From NCBI GenBank assembly GCA_030015575.1, contig JASDDO010000001.1, positions 136,481,988 through 136,545,987 on the forward strand: 64,000 bases of DNA, read 5' to 3'. Each line of letters begins with the position of its first letter. The first letter of the stretch is position 1. The translations under genes and the position numbers were made by a program. Source of the stretch: Agapanthus africanus (taxonomy: Eukaryota > Streptophyta > Magnoliopsida > Asparagales > Amaryllidaceae). Shown in pieces: positions 45,676-59,100 of this stretch. Under the pieces are notes generated by a model. It was not told where the DNA came from. It saw only the letters and a list, made by a program, of their open reading frames with translations, and did not search any database.

Positions 45676-48517
45676 TAATTGTAATGTGTAAAACTCTCGC
45701 AGGAGTAACAATTACTCGCAGCGGGTATCGGGATCCAACTATCTCATAGAAGGTATGCAATCTCATTGCAAATTTCAACACTTGAAATTCCCGATAATAT
45801 TTTGCCCCTAGCGTCCTATGACCTTGACGCAGGCCAACAAACCATAGTGCGCTAGTCAAGTTCAACCCGTCATTTCTTGATTGAATTAAACCCACCCGCA
45901 CAACCCTTGACGCAGGCCAACAAAGTCGTACGACTACCCTAATCCAATCTGCATCATATGCATAAACAAATAAATACTAGTTAGCTACCGCACACTACGC
46001 CTTGACGCAGGCCAACAAACGTAGCACGAATACTAATTAGGATTTATCTGAAATGACGGAGGGCTACGACAGGTTTTTCTGAAAACCTATTGCGTAATGA
46101 ACTTGATATCGTTGTAGAATCAAATGATTTTGAAATGGAGTGTTTTCGAGGCTTTTCTAGTTTTGCTAAAGGGGTCACTCCCGGTGAAGGGATCGTCGGC
46201 CCTTTCCTCGTCGAATGAGGTGCAAGATATATCATATATACCTCTATGCAAAGCAAGAACTATAAAAGCAATCAAAAGACAAACCGAGGGTTGTAGCATC
46301 TGCCAGTTATTGCTAAAGGGGTCACTCCCGGTGAAGGGATCGTCGGCCCTTTCCTCATTGAATAAGGTGCAGGATGTTCTACAAGGAACACCGCGATGCA
46401 AAGCAAGAACTGTAGCTACCTGTTTTTGAAAATTCGATTCCACAATATCTTAGGTTTCTTTTCTTTCATTAATCACATTAATGAAGTCCCATCATTTAAG
46501 TCCACCTAAACATCACAGATAAATAAAACGTACGCTTATGCCATCCGCATTTGTCTCGATGTCCCGTCTGCACCGTTAGGTTAGGTAACTAACGCCAGAG
46601 CGAGGCAGGGCTAGCACGGGTGTAAAACATAAGCAACGTTTGTATAATATATCATATATACTATATATAATATCTATCTGAACAAATCACATGATCACAT
46701 CACAGATAACGCAACAGAAAATATCATATGAAATATTGGATATACTAGGATGTCCGTGTTTTATTTTGAGCCTGTATAAAACACGGATTCCACGGTCGTG
46801 ATGAATAGCCAATCCCACACCCCTAGACCCCTACGAGAGCGGCAAGCAACCTTACCAATTCTAGAGTTAGGAGATCCGGACTCGACTCCTCGAGATGGTC
46901 TCCCACTTGACCCTAGAACCCGGTTACTTGTGCTCCCCTCCTTGGGTCTATCCTAATGCGGAAAAGTAAATAATATACATCAATGGTGACATCAACCTCA
47001 ACCCGGAAGTGCCCCAATAAAAGAATATTACATACATGTTTTTTACATGAATGAAAATGAAAAACACTCATCTCACATAAAAAAAACCCGGCCATTCAAA
47101 CACGACGATCCAATATAACATATCCAGCAACACATAACATCACATGTCATTAACGTAAGTAAATATGCCCATCCCAATTGTCGTTGACATATAGCAACGA
47201 AACCGGCGATATCACATATTACACTTACGGTCACAGAAAAGAAAGTGTAAAACTACAACAGTTGGAATCCGCAAACTCTTTAGACATCGCATGCCTAATC
47301 AAATGAATTCCTTAGACATCACATGCCTAACAATTATAAACCCCGCATTTTAGTCTCATTTATCGAAAACTCTTTTCAATATCAAGCCGGGCAATTCAAC
47401 AAGATTCCCGGCATCCTGACCGAATGCTCGTCGCAAACTTTAGTAGACGGCCGCACCCCCGATACCGTCGACGAAGTGTACTAAGGCAGAACACCGCTGC
47501 CGCGAGCACCCGAACGGATGCTTTCGGCGACAGGGTTCTCCTACAGTCACTTGGTCGGGATTATGGGGCGTGGCTATCTATTAAGTTTACCGGCGAGTAT
47601 CCGCGTACCCTACGCGATTGCGACGGACTTTTGATCACATCAAAATCCCGTGGCAACCGATCAAATGAGACTAAATTGCTATGTTTATAACATTCATTCA
47701 GTTATCTCATAACAACTTGTGAATTCCAAACATTGTATCACATTCCAGATAAATAGAAAATGTTAAACTTTCCGATCGAACAATCAAACACCCAAGTTTT
47801 CCCGAAACAGCTCAACACATGAAATAAGTTTAAAAACATTCACTTCATGCCACAGTACCAACGGTCTAGCCGTAGAAGGGTCAAGCCAACGCCTCACATG
47901 TGGCACGCTGTACTGCCCCAAACCCTAAGGTTCAAAGGGCAGTTCAAGACGGTCACATAATCGAGTTAAGGTTTGTTGTCTTCTAGAAGGTCCATCGCGT
48001 TACTTGCACTACTTAGAACGTTCTCAAACTACGGAAAAATCCAACACTTGGAAATTTCCCGGCAGGGGAAAAATTGGGTATTTATATCCGGTCGAACTTT
48101 TTAACATGTTCTAAATTTACCCGGAAAAACACATAGACACAGTTAAAGTTTCCGATCGAATCATCGAGCCCCTAATACAACCCAGAAAACTCAACTCTTG
48201 AGTATAGATTAAAAAAACCCAGAAAACAGAGGAAACTCAAAAGGACATTACTGTGCAAAATTCAAAAAATAATGTGACTGTAGGGCCGCGGAACCGCTGC
48301 ACGAGCCATGCTTGTGTCGCGGTTCCGCGGCGCTTTAGTCGACTCAGGTGCACGTGATGCACAGTAATTCCAATAAAGCCCTGCTGAATTTTTTGACAAT
48401 TTTTAATTAGGAAAAATACACAGTTACAGAAAATGTACAGAGAGGGTTAATGGTTAGGGTTTCGGGGTTCAATCGGCTTTCTAACTTCGTCTACACTTCG
48501 CATAAAACTCTAACTAG
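45676..48517 (-). other. Long leader of Copia element A, with repeated motifs
   Basis: It contains three copies of CTTGACGCAGGCCAACAA (45823, 45906, 46001), a 147-bp tandem duplication (46163-46420), a segment shared with element B (46555-46640 with 61755-61835), and a GC-rich inverted repeat 48285-48331. Scattered short frames show no domain. Confidence 0.7.
46163..46420. repeat. 147-bp direct duplication in the leader of element A
   Basis: TTGCTAAAGGGGTCACTCCC begins at 46163 and again at 46310. The units continue with GGTGAAGGGATCGTCGGCCC and end with ATGCAAAGCAAGAACT. The second unit is slightly shorter. I see no such duplication in element B. Confidence 0.85.
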
Positions 48518-48529
48518 GCTCTGATACCA
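48518..48529 (-). other. Primer-binding site of Copia element A (initiator-Met tRNA type)
   Basis: GCTCTGATACCA is the complement of TGGTATCAGAGC and is one base from the LTR edge. Confidence 0.93.
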
Positions 48530-48530
48530 C

Positions 48531-50504
48531 TGTAGGGTTCCTAGTCACACTCAAGAGGTTCCACAACTAATCGACCATGCCAAATTCAAAAATTATGTGC
48601 CGAGAAACCCTAATGCTAGATCGTTAACTAGAGGTAAAGGCGAAAAACAAGCAAGCAAACTACTTTGCTACAAAGTGAAAGGGGCTACAACCTTTGTAGA
48701 TCCGGTCCTCCACTTCTTTAGCTCCGTGATGACGTCCCTCCACTGCGATCATCGGAATAACGGACTCTAGCGATGGTTTCGTCGGAGAAATGATCGGGCT
48801 AGGTCGTTGACTTCGGTATCGAAGATGATCTACGTCGAGACGACTCAAACTCAAGCTCCATCTTCACTTGGTCATGAACCTTGTGAAGAAAACACCCTAA
48901 ACAACATGGCAAGTGGTAAAGGATGAAGAAATAGGAAGTGGGTTCACTTTGGATTTGGATTTCTCACTTGATTTCATCACTTGGAATTTTCAAGAAAGCT
49001 TTTCTTTTCTTCATAAAGAAGAAGAAGAAGAAAGAAAAGAATGAATGAATAATAGAAATCAAGTGAAGCCTTATCATATTGCAACCATGGGTGAGTGTTT
49101 TTTTTATAGAGAATAAACTAGGGTTTAGGTGAATGGTTAGGTTAAGGAACAAAACAAAATGGTAGACTTTTCAAAGCTTCATGAAGCTTCAAGTAAAAAC
49201 CAAAGAAAGCCACCATTTTATTTCTTGCCAAAAATAAATGAATAAAATAAATAAATAAGTAAAAAACCCTAACCATTAACCTAAACATGTTTTAAAGCAA
49301 ACACACACCCAAGTTTGCATGTATCATCAAACATGATACAAATTAGTGCACAAACATATATCATATATACAATGTGCACAATCAAGTGAGAAAATCTATC
49401 TTAAGTGAACAATACTAGTCAATGTAAAGTAATATATCTAATATATAATTATACATTAAATCATTAAATCAACACTTGATTTAATGATCCGGTCATATTG
49501 CATATAACCGACTAATATCAAGTGTATCAATGTATCGAATCAACATTTGATTCGGTAACCCGGCTATATCTTATATAACCGTCCGATGATTCAAATCGCG
49601 AGAATAGAATACAGTATCACATACTGGTATTATTCTCGGTCCCGCACATATCTCATATGCGCTCCTATTTTGTTTCGCTTGAGCCAGAAAACCTCTGTGT
49701 AGGACTCTAAAAACTCGTCAATACGCCGGCAGCAGGTGATGATCATATCGAACACCCACAAGCCGCAAGCGGTCTGCTAAACGTAACGGCCACCCGGGTA
49801 TTGAGCGATCAGAAGATCAACGAGCAAGCCCGCTCACACTCCTGTGAATCCAACCAGCAACACTTACCGTACAGTCCGGTCTCGTCGTCTGATATGTCGC
49901 ATATCTCGCCTAGGGGTGGTAAACGTCAGACCCCAATAGCTCGATAAGTCGTGTCGATATGAGGTCTATAACAGTTCAAGAAACTATTGGTAACACTTAC
50001 CAGTAAATCTCAGCAACCCTGGCCAGAGATTTCCGGTTATAGCCAATCGACCACAGCGCAACATCAACTCCCTATACCGGGAGAGACGAATCCCCTCCTA
50101 TTGCTCATTGCCTCCATGTGAATCGGGACTGTACCCAAAAACCACCGTTTTGCACGCCCTCTTGGACGTGGTAAGGTGGAAATCAAAGCATAGTGGGAAT
50201 CACACAAGACTCTATGACGATCTCGGGTCAACGGACTACTTTGTACCAGTGTCACCGGAGAACTGCCATCTGACGTGAGGTATAATACCATCTGGGAGTT
50301 CTCAGCGAGTCCGTCCAGTGTACCCAGTCTCTACTGAGCACCCGTATATCATCTCTGATGTCAAACACCAATGGATATGGGATCATCCATCGCCCATCAT
50401 ATGGGTCAAGATGCGTATACGCTAGTCTACTCTGGTGCATCGATGCCCTGTCTCGATACACCCCCGACTAGGGACCTTGAAGGATGTACTTATGGACTAC
50501 AATG
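48531..50504 (-). repeat. 5' LTR of Copia element A, interrupted by element B
   Basis: It matches 36128 to about 38100 closely and breaks at the CAATG target at 50500-50504, where element B starts. Confidence 0.9.
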
Positions 50505-52399
50505 TGTAAGTCGATGTGCAACACCCCACGACTTGCGGGGAGGCGAAAATATGAAAAACGATCTTGTTCTTTGCTTAAACATCGACTAACCGCATGAATC
50601 GAAGTTAAACGATAACTAATAACAAACATAGAAGTTCTAAACTACTATGTAAAGGGATTATACCTGAAGAACCGTGTCCTTCGTCTTTATGAACTCCACC
50701 TCCTCTTCGGCCTTCTCCAAGTAGTAGACGATCCACCACGAGAGCTAAACTCCAAGCTTTGCCTCTAAACTTGAGGCAACTAGGTATCTTTAAGTGCTAA
50801 TCAAAGTACCTAGATGAAATAGAGTATGGTTATGGATTAAGTAGTCTAACTAATCCTTGTACTCAACACATGAGAGGGGAGGATTAGGGTTTGAAGAGGG
50901 AGAGCTTGAGGAGAGAGAAGATGAACATAATAATGAAGTGAGAATAATGAGTTATGATAATATATATCAAGCATTTCTTTTTATCAAGAAAAGAAAATAA
51001 ATCAATTTAACAACCATGCTTGATAATATCTAGTGATGATTCATCTCCATGAGTCATTAAGTATTTATGATGCATTAATGACATGGATGAATCATCCATA
51101 TGACTCACTAATCACATTCATTGTATATGCCACCTAAACCCCCTTAGTCACCACCTTCTAGAAGCTTCTTGCGTAATTACGAGAACGCCCCTCCTTTCCG
51201 CAAAAATACAGAAAAACTTTAGACTGTATAAATCCAATAACCGGATACCAGTAACTGGCTTAAACCAAAGCCGACTGGTAAAAACTGTCCGAAAGTCGTA
51301 CGTGCGTAAACACACGTATGCGTCCGAACCCTTGTCGTAAAACCATACGACCTCTATATCGTTTCGCCCGGAGTAGGGAAACTCTCTGTGTGGGACTCTA
51401 GAGACTCGACTACTACGCTGGCAGTGGGTTTAACCACAGACCGCGCGGCACTAGCTGTACGTAACGGTCCCCAGGTAGATGTCGATAAGAAGGCCGATGA
51501 GGAAACCCATCCGAACTCCTACTGAGTCTGATGTGACAATCTCCGTACAGTCCGGTCCGTTCGTCTAAGACTATCGTATATCGGGCCAAGGGGGGCGGCA
51601 AGCGTCAGTCCCCTAATAGCGGTATAAGTCGTATCGGAGCGAAGCCCATTACACCCTGAGAAACTAGTGGAACCTACCAGCAAATCTCGCTTGCCCTGGC
51701 CAGGGACTTTGCGTAATGGCTCTCTGACACAGCGCGATATCAACCCCCAATACCGGGAGAGACGAATCTTGTCTAACCGCCACTGCCTCCAAGTGCTCGG
51801 GACTGCACCCAACTGCTACCTATTTGCACGACTCCTTTGAGCCGTGGTAGGGTAGCAATCTAAGAACAGTGGGACACACTCGAGGCGAAGTAGCAGTGTC
51901 AAGTCTGCGGACTATGCTGTACTCATGTCACCTGGGAACTGCTCACTGACGACTGGTATAAAACCAACCAACAGTTCCCTGTGAGTCCTATCCGGTGTAC
52001 CCGTAACCTAACGAGCACCTGCATACTATCTCCAGTACGACATACTGATGGCTGTGGGACAGACCATCTCCCCAACTGGGATGAGAAGCGTACACACCAG
52101 TCTACTCCGGAGTATCGATGCCCTGTCTCGATAATCCAACGACTAGGGACCTGAATAAGGTTGTGCTTGTAGACTACCCAGCCCCCACTAGTGTGACTGC
52201 CATCACAACGCTGGTAGTCAAGCAAGATCCTAAGAGCTCTATCAATACATATACTCACATATTAAGATAGAAAAACCAAGTAGCATACTACCATGTTTTA
52301 GCAAGACTGTTATATACATGTGAATATCCCAAGCTTCCATTAAGTAATATACAAACTAGTATGATACAGTAATGGCCATCTAGGGTATAAACACTAACA
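50505..52399 (-). repeat. 3' LTR of Copia element B (1895 bp)
   Basis: It starts TGTAAGTCGATG and ends ACACTAACA on the plus strand. 50505-51748 matches 62757-64000 almost base for base. The inner half also resembles the LTR of element A. Confidence 0.93.
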
Positions 52400-52410
52400 A
52401 TCTCCCACTT
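52400..52410 (-). other. Polypurine tract of Copia element B
   Basis: ATCTCCCACTT is the complement of AAGTGGGAGAT, directly beside the LTR edge. Confidence 0.87.
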
Positions 52411-52413
52411 GCA

Positions 52414-55400
52414 CTAGGGCCATATACTGGCGTATCGAAGACCGATGATCTCGAGTAGCCTCTCGAACTGAATCTGAGGTAGGGCCTTAGTGAATGGATC
52501 AGCAATGTTATCCTCTGTATTTACTCTCTTTATCTCGATCTCCCGGCGATCTACGATCTCCCTGATCAGGTGATACCGCCTTAAGATGTGTCTGGACTTC
52601 TGATGGGACCTGGGTTCCTTCGCTAAAGCTATAGCGCCGTTGTTGTCGCAATACAGAGGTATTGGACTAACACTGGTAGGAACCACCTGAAGTTCTGTGA
52701 GGAACTTCTTCATCCAGACAGCTTCTTTTGCGGCATCGCAAGCAGCTATGTACTCCGCTTCCATCGTTGAGTCAGAAACGGTGTCCTGCTTGGAACTCTT
52801 CCAACAGACCGCCCCTCCATTGAGGGTAAAGACATAACCCGACATGGACTTGGAGTCATCCTTGTCACTCTGGAAGCCGGAATCAGCATAGGCCTCCAAC
52901 TTGAGGTCCTTTCCGCCGTAAACCAAGAACATCTCCTTAGTCCTTCTCAGGTACTTGAGAATGTTCTTTACTGCTATCCAGTGATTCTCCCCTGGGTTTG
53001 CCTGATACCGGCTTACAACGCTCAATGCGTATGCTACATCTGGTCTGGTACATAACATCGCATACATTATAGAGCCTACCGCAGAAGCGTAGGGTATAAT
53101 CGACATGCGTTCCCTTTCCAAATCAGTCTTGGGAGACATCTCTTTGGAGAGGGTGATTCCGTGACAAGCCGGTAGGTTACCGCGCTTAGAATCTTCCATA
53201 CTGAATCTTTTCAATATGGTGTCTATGTACCTGGACTGTGAAAGTCCTAACATCCTCTTTGATCTATCACGATAGATCTGGATCCCCAGAATGTAGGTGG
53301 CATCACCCAGGTCCTTCATGGAGAATTTCTGTGACAAGAATCTTTTGACTGACTGTAACATAGGAATATCATTTCCTATTAGGAGAATGTCATCCACGTA
53401 CAAGACGAGGAATACAACAACTCTCCCTACAATCTTACTGTATATGCATGGTTCATCTGGATTTTTGATAAAGTCGAATTCTTTGACAGTATCATCAAAA
53501 CAGATGTTCCAACTCTGCGATGCCTGCTTTAGTCCATAAATGGACTTAAGCAGCTTGCATACTTTACCGCTGCTCCCACTCTGAATGAATCCCTCTGGCT
53601 GATCCATATAGACGCTCTCTTCTAAATTTCCATTTAGAAAGGCCGTCTTTACGTCCATCTGCCAGATCTCATAATCGTGGAAGGCAGCAATAGCACGAAG
53701 GACCCGAATGGATTTCAGCATAGCCACTGGAGAAAAGGTTTCGTCATACTCTAAACCAGGTCTTTGACGGAAACCCTTTGCAACAAGTCTAGCCTTATAG
53801 GTTTCAACCTGTCCATCTACACCAATCTTCTTTCTGAAGATCCACTTGCATCCTACGGGTTTTACCCCATTTGGAGCAGTATCCAAAGTCCATACTTTGT
53901 TAGTGTACATGGACTCCATTTCGGTCCGCATTGCATCCAGCCATTTTACCGAGTCGCCGCTCTGAATGGCTTGTTGGAAGCTAGTAGGGTCGTCATTATC
54001 AATGACGCAATCTTCTCGATCCCTGTCTATGAGAAAACCGTAGTATCTCTCGGGCGGATGAGACTGCCTACTACTTCTACGGATAGGCGCTGGTATGTCC
54101 CTTTCTTCTGAAACTTCTTGTTCTACCAAACTTTCAGTAACAGCTTGTGGTTCTGGAATTTCTTCCAGTTCTACTGCGCTCCCACTCTTCTGATTTTCTA
54201 AAAATTCAGTTTCTAAGAAGCGGGCATGACGAGAAACAAAAACATTTTGTTCCTCTGCGTAGTAGAAGCAATATCCCATGGAGTTCTTTGGATATCCCAC
54301 AAACTTACACTCTACTGAGCGTGCCACGAGCTTGTCCGGATGCTGCTTTTTTACAAAAGCTGGACATCCCCATGTCTTCAGGTAGTGAAGATAGGGTTTC
54401 TTCCCACTCCACATCTGATATGGCGTGGTAGGCACAGTCTTGGTTGGAACCTTGTTCAAAAGATATGCCGCTGATTCTAGCGCATAACCCCATAATGATC
54501 GCGGTAACTCAGCCTTACTCATCATGGAATGAACCATATCTAATAGGGTTCGATTCCTCCTTTCCGATACACCGTTGTGTTGTGGTGTGTATGGAGGAGT
54601 AAGCTGAGAGAGAATTCCTTTCTCTTTTAAGTAACCCAGGAACTCGGCACTTAAGTATTCACCACCTCGATCAGATCTCAGTGTCTTAATACGTTTGCCT
54701 GTTTGGTTTTCCACTTCATTCTTGTATTCTTGGAATTTCTCAAAGGCCTCGGATTTATGCTTCATCAAGAAGATATGTCCATACCTAGAGAAATCATCCG
54801 TAAAAGTAATGAAGTAGGAATAACCACCTCGCGCATGTGTAGACATCGGACCGCACACGTCACTGTGTACGAGTACTAAGAGCTCGCTCGCTCTTACTCC
54901 GTGTCCAGTAAATGGAGTCTTTGTCATCTTTCCCACGAGACAAGATTCACAAGTGGCATAAGATTGATATTCAAACGGATTCAAATATCCTTCTCTATGT
55001 AACTTCGTTAATCGTGTTTCATTAATGTGACCTAGTCTACAATGCCATAAGAAAGCCTGATTCATTTCTGGAGACTTTCTTTTAAGTGTGTTCTGGACAT
55101 TGAAAACCTGAGCTTGATTCAATACGTATATACCGTTATCTAATGTACCGGACCCAATCAGAACTTGATTTAGGTGGATGTGAACTACATCGCTTACGAA
55201 TGTAAAGTCATATCCCTCTCTTGAAAGTGAGGACACTGATATGATATTACAAGTCAAACTAGGTACATACAGACAGTTACGCAGAATCAATATCTGCCCA
55301 CTTGTCAAACCTAGGCGATATTCTCCCACGGATTCAGCGTCCACGCTCATTCCGTTTGCAACTCTGAGAGACAAATCACCTAACCTTATAACTTTACGGT

Positions 55401-56112
55401 TTCTCAAAGCATGTAACGAATTACAGATATGAGATCCTGCTCCGGTATCTAGTACCCAGAAAATAGAGTTAATTGACAAACAGTTCTCAATTACAAACAC
55501 ACTTGAGGCTGAAGCCATAACATGCTTCGTATCCTGGCTACTGGCTTCCAAAGCCCTGCAATCCTTCTGCCAATGTCCATTCCCATAACAATAGGAATAT
55601 CCCTCCTTACATATACCTAGTCCTGAAACTTTTTCTCTTCCCTTTCCTCCTACTTTGCTGACACCGTATATCGGCTTTGTAGAGGTCTTCTTCCTTTCAC
55701 CCTTTGCTTTCGCCTTGGATGAAGAAGAAGAAGGTCCCCTATTAAGCAGAGCTTGTGTCTCCCTGGTTTCTTTCAGGGTGTAAGTAGAGGGTAAGGACTG
55801 TGGAAATAAGTCAGTATATGACCTGTTTCCCAATGTGGTCTCCAGGTCCTTGAGCTCATTAATATAGCTAGTCATTGTAAGGACGCCGTCCCTTACAGAT
55901 GACCCGTCAGCCGACCTCGCTTGAATTAAATCGTTCGAGGCCTCATATCTTGCGATATGAGATCCATATAAATCTTTGTTATGGAGAAAAATGGAAACAG
56001 AGTCCATCTTCTCGTGCTGCTTCTGGTATATACCATCAACTGAAGCCAACACGAGGCACTTGGCTTTCGCTTTATCCTTTTCCTTTGTCTGACGGATATC
56101 CATATCCGCGAC
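52414..56112 (-). CDS. Copia gag-pol polyprotein of element B, main part (N-terminus lies at 60595-60738)
   Basis: The open frame here is 1234 codons, of which the first two come from the inserted LTR. By residue of this frame: gag to about 190 with a knuckle CYGNGHWQKDC (177-187), protease active site DTGA (224-227), integrase HHCC (359-393) and D420, D483, E519, RT with QMDVKTAFLNG (820-830) and YVDD (907-910), RNase H D1079, E1120 and D1158, ending near IADPFTKALPQ. All catalytic residues are present. The first Cys of the CCHC knuckle is Tyr (YSYC for CxxC). It makes particle, protease, integrase and RT/RNase H for copying the element. It is disrupted by the solo LTR, so the protein cannot be made as one piece now. 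Confidence 0.93.
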   Translation of the reverse strand, partial: VADMDIRQTKEKDKAKAKCLVLASVDGIYQKQHEKMDSVSIFLHNKDLYGSHIARYEASNDLIQARSADGSSVRDGVLTMTSYINELKDLETTLGNRSYTDLFPQSLPSTYTLKETRETQALLNRGPSSSSSKAKAKGERKKTSTKPIYGVSKVGGKGREKVSGLGICKEGYSYCYGNGHWQKDCRALEASSQDTKHVMASASSVFVIENCLSINSIFWVLDTGAGSHICNSLHALRNRKVIRLGDLSLRVANGMSVDAESVGEYRLGLTSGQILILRNCLYVPSLTCNIISVSSLSREGYDFTFVSDVVHIHLNQVLIGSGTLDNGIYVLNQAQVFNVQNTLKRKSPEMNQAFLWHCRLGHINETRLTKLHREGYLNPFEYQSYATCESCLVGKMTKTPFTGHGVRASELLVLVHSDVCGPMSTHARGGYSYFITFTDDFSRYGHIFLMKHKSEAFEKFQEYKNEVENQTGKRIKTLRSDRGGEYLSAEFLGYLKEKGILSQLTPPYTPQHNGVSERRNRTLLDMVHSMMSKAELPRSLWGYALESAAYLLNKVPTKTVPTTPYQMWSGKKPYLHYLKTWGCPAFVKKQHPDKLVARSVECKFVGYPKNSMGYCFYYAEEQNVFVSRHARFLETEFLENQKSGSAVELEEIPEPQAVTESLVEQEVSEERDIPAPIRRSSRQSHPPERYYGFLIDRDREDCVIDNDDPTSFQQAIQSGDSVKWLDAMRTEMESMYTNKVWTLDTAPNGVKPVGCKWIFRKKIGVDGQVETYKARLVAKGFRQRPGLEYDETFSPVAMLKSIRVLRAIAAFHDYEIWQMDVKTAFLNGNLEESVYMDQPEGFIQSGSSGKVCKLLKSIYGLKQASQSWNICFDDTVKEFDFIKNPDEPCIYSKIVGRVVVFLVLYVDDILLIGNDIPMLQSVKRFLSQKFSMKDLGDATYILGIQIYRDRSKRMLGLSQSRYIDTILKRFSMEDSKRGNLPACHGITLSKEMSPKTDLERERMSIIPYASAVGSIMYAMLCTRPDVAYALSVVSRYQANPGENHWIAVKNILKYLRRTKEMFLVYGGKDLKLEAYADSGFQSDKDDSKSMSGYVFTLNGGAVCWKSSKQDTVSDSTMEAEYIAACDAAKEAVWMKKFLTELQVVPTSVSPIPLYCDNNGAIALAKEPRSHQKSRHILRRYHLIREIVDRREIEIKRVNTEDNIADPFTKALPQIQFERLLEIIGLRYASIWP

Positions 56113-59100
56113 TGTCACGACCCGAATGTACGGAACGTGACCGGCACTTAGATTACGAAGCGTCTAGAGGCGCCACGTAACCTAAGTAAGCCGAAGCCCA
56201 GAAAACTAAACCATAAAAGAAGAAAAAGAAGGAAAGAAAAGAAAACAAGTATAAAAACATCAGCAAATTTTACCAAAAATTTCGGCAGAGTCTCCTCTGT
56301 AAAAACTGGCCCCCAAACGGGTACAACAAGTATAATATACATAAACAATAAAAAGCATCCCCAACGGGAGCTAGCTCAATGCCAACAGGCGGAAACAACC
56401 ACAATAAGCACAATAATATACAACGCCAAAGGGCGAGGCTCAAAACTCAAAATAAAACAAAACCACCAGATCAGAATAATACATGCACGACTCTAAGGTC
56501 GAAATAAAAGACTGGTCCAATAAACTTATCAAGTAATACAAATATGGTTGATGGAGCTTACTAGATACAAATGAATGAATAAAAGTACAATGGTGGTTCG
56601 GATACAAGTGAACCCACCTACCGTGCAAATCACCCTGAAAGAATAGATGTGCCAGCAAGCTGCCAGGGAAACCTGTACACCGAACCTGTAATAAAATTTG
56701 GCACAACGGGGGTGAGTTGCCAACTCGTGAGTAGAAGACATCTACGAAAAGAAATCAAATGCACGACGCTATCCTAGGTCATAATAATATACTATTATAT
56801 CCTAATCATCTAGTAATAGCAGGGTAAAAACTACGTGTAAATATAGATACTCCGTGCTCATGTCAGTGCCTCATATCATCCTATGTCATATGAATGGATA
56901 TGCATGCATCATGAATATAAAATAATCAATCCTAAAATCCTGAAATATCTGTATAAGAAATCTTTAGCTGTTATCATAGTAAAATATGTATAGGAATCTG
57001 AAATCTCAACAATGAAATCCATGGAAATCTGTGTCAAGCATCGACACAAACATGTAAATCTCAAGTCTCATAGTCTCAATACCTCGGGCTCCGTCAGTCC
57101 GGATCGGCCCATATCATCAAATCTCACGACAACGGTCGGTATCCTCCGGATATCCGCCGCGCCAGACATCACCGGTAGGTAGCCTTCCCCTGCCAGGCTC
57201 ATCGTCTACAACTCGATCTTCTTGCCCCGGGGTACCATACCGGGCCCACCATGTACCCGAGACGGTTCATCCACTTCTCGAATCGGGTCTCGAAATCCAA
57301 CAGAAAACATGAAATCTCATGGTGGACGACACATACATCACGAGAAAACCGCATCTTATGTTTTTAAAAAAAAAGAGAGGAGGAGGAGAGAGAGAAGTGT
57401 TTACATATTCTTGCGGTTTTCCCCAAAATCCAGAAATCTCATAGAAATCCAAATCTCAAAATCATGAGTAAGTATATGATAATTGTCGGCATATGCCCAT
57501 ACTACTGTGCGATAACATGAAATATGAATGCATGAATGTCTAAGTAATAAATATCATGTCTTATACTAACATCAGAGAGTAATCACAATATTATAACGGT
57601 TTAGTTGTTAACTGATTCTATCAATAAAAGATAATATGATCTAAAGTGTACGTGACATAGCAATTACCGATGATGATGTGTGTGAGCCGGCAAATAAGTG
57701 TGCGTGGAATATGCGCATCATCGGTAATGGTGCTGGTGTCCTAACAGGTAAAGTTTATACTGATTATAGCAACATATAAAAGAACATGCACCATGATGAT
57801 TACAGTATGAATGTAAATACAGGTGTGCATTATCCACTCCTCTGCGAGATACGGGTACAACTACCACTATGTGAGTCGAACCTAAACCAGTGTCCATCTA
57901 ACATCCTAATGAACTAATCCTAATAGACTAGTCAGTAAGAAACTAGAGTCTACCTAAGGTCTAAATCAATATCTCTAATAGTCGGCGATCCTGCCTCAAT
58001 AGCGTCACGTACGTAGTACGGCTTCCTCGAATCAAGAGTGCGGATCAATCATCAAATCTAAGCCTCGTACGGTAAAATCCATCGTACGGCATCCTAATAT
58101 CGGGGTACGGTCAAGTATCTCCTAGGTGTCTCCTCATTCGTATAATGTCATCATCAATACATCTCATGATCAAGGTGCTAAACTGTGATCGCATACATCA
58201 ATCATATATCATTGCCATATGTGTAATATTGTGATTAAATCATACCGATATCTTATCGTCATCAAGTCACAAGCTATAACCCAGGTACTATTTTAGCGTC
58301 CCATGTACCTCAATATCACCACCACCCTTTATAGTTTATATGTTCATGTTCATTATCTCATTCTCTAATGATCCGCTAACACTTTAATACGACTGTATAG
58401 TCAAGAATCACTGCATCAAGCCCAGTTATACTGTTTCATCATGCCTCAGATATCATATCACATCAATGAATCCCATATACGTGTTGTGTATATATATACA
58501 CCTATACCTAGTTTTATATATATACACACATATACGTATACGCCATGTCAAGTTTTAGTGTGTGCGTGTGTGTTTCTATCAGAAACCTACGAACCTCTCC
58601 CAAAGTATTCATCCTCAGGTGTGGTTTTCCTAAATCAGTCTAGTCCCGCCTAGGGTCATTACCAGGGTCCTACTCAGTTAGAATCTAGGGTCACATCTGG
58701 TTTCCTAATGTCAATAAGTGCTATTCCTATTCTACGTTGCGGGGGTGCTAAACGCCATCCACCCGACTTCCCCCCGTAGATATGCATCTACTCACCTGGT
58801 CCATGTCTGCCGACGACGGTGTCGCCATCCTCCTCTTCATCGCCCGCAGTCCATGTGAGGGGTACCTAAACGCAAACATATAAATAGCATCGTAAACCGA
58901 ATCACATACAAAAGTCAAACGATACAAGGAACAAGCATAGGTTAAAACCTATGTCCCGTCCACGCAAAAGAACCAAATATCGCTCGATATCGGCGTACAA
59001 ACTCCGATGGATCGAGATAAACATCATCGAACAACTTGTAGTTTTAAAACACATTACTTGTACCATAAAACACGATTAAATCCATCGAAACCCTAAAATC

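Larger units (their letters stand above)
36128..50504 (-). mobile_element. Copia element A, decayed, with a nested solo LTR, 5' LTR cut by element B
   Basis: It holds a 3' LTR 36128-38329, PPT complement 38330-38340, gag-pol remnant about 38340-41240, long leader with a solo LTR inside, PBS complement 48518-48529 and 5' LTR 48531-50504. The 5' LTR stops where element B begins. Its last 200 or so bases should lie beyond B, right of the window. The LTR copies are very similar to each other although the coding region is riddled with stops. The lineage resembles element B (Angela/Tork-like Copia). Confidence 0.87.
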
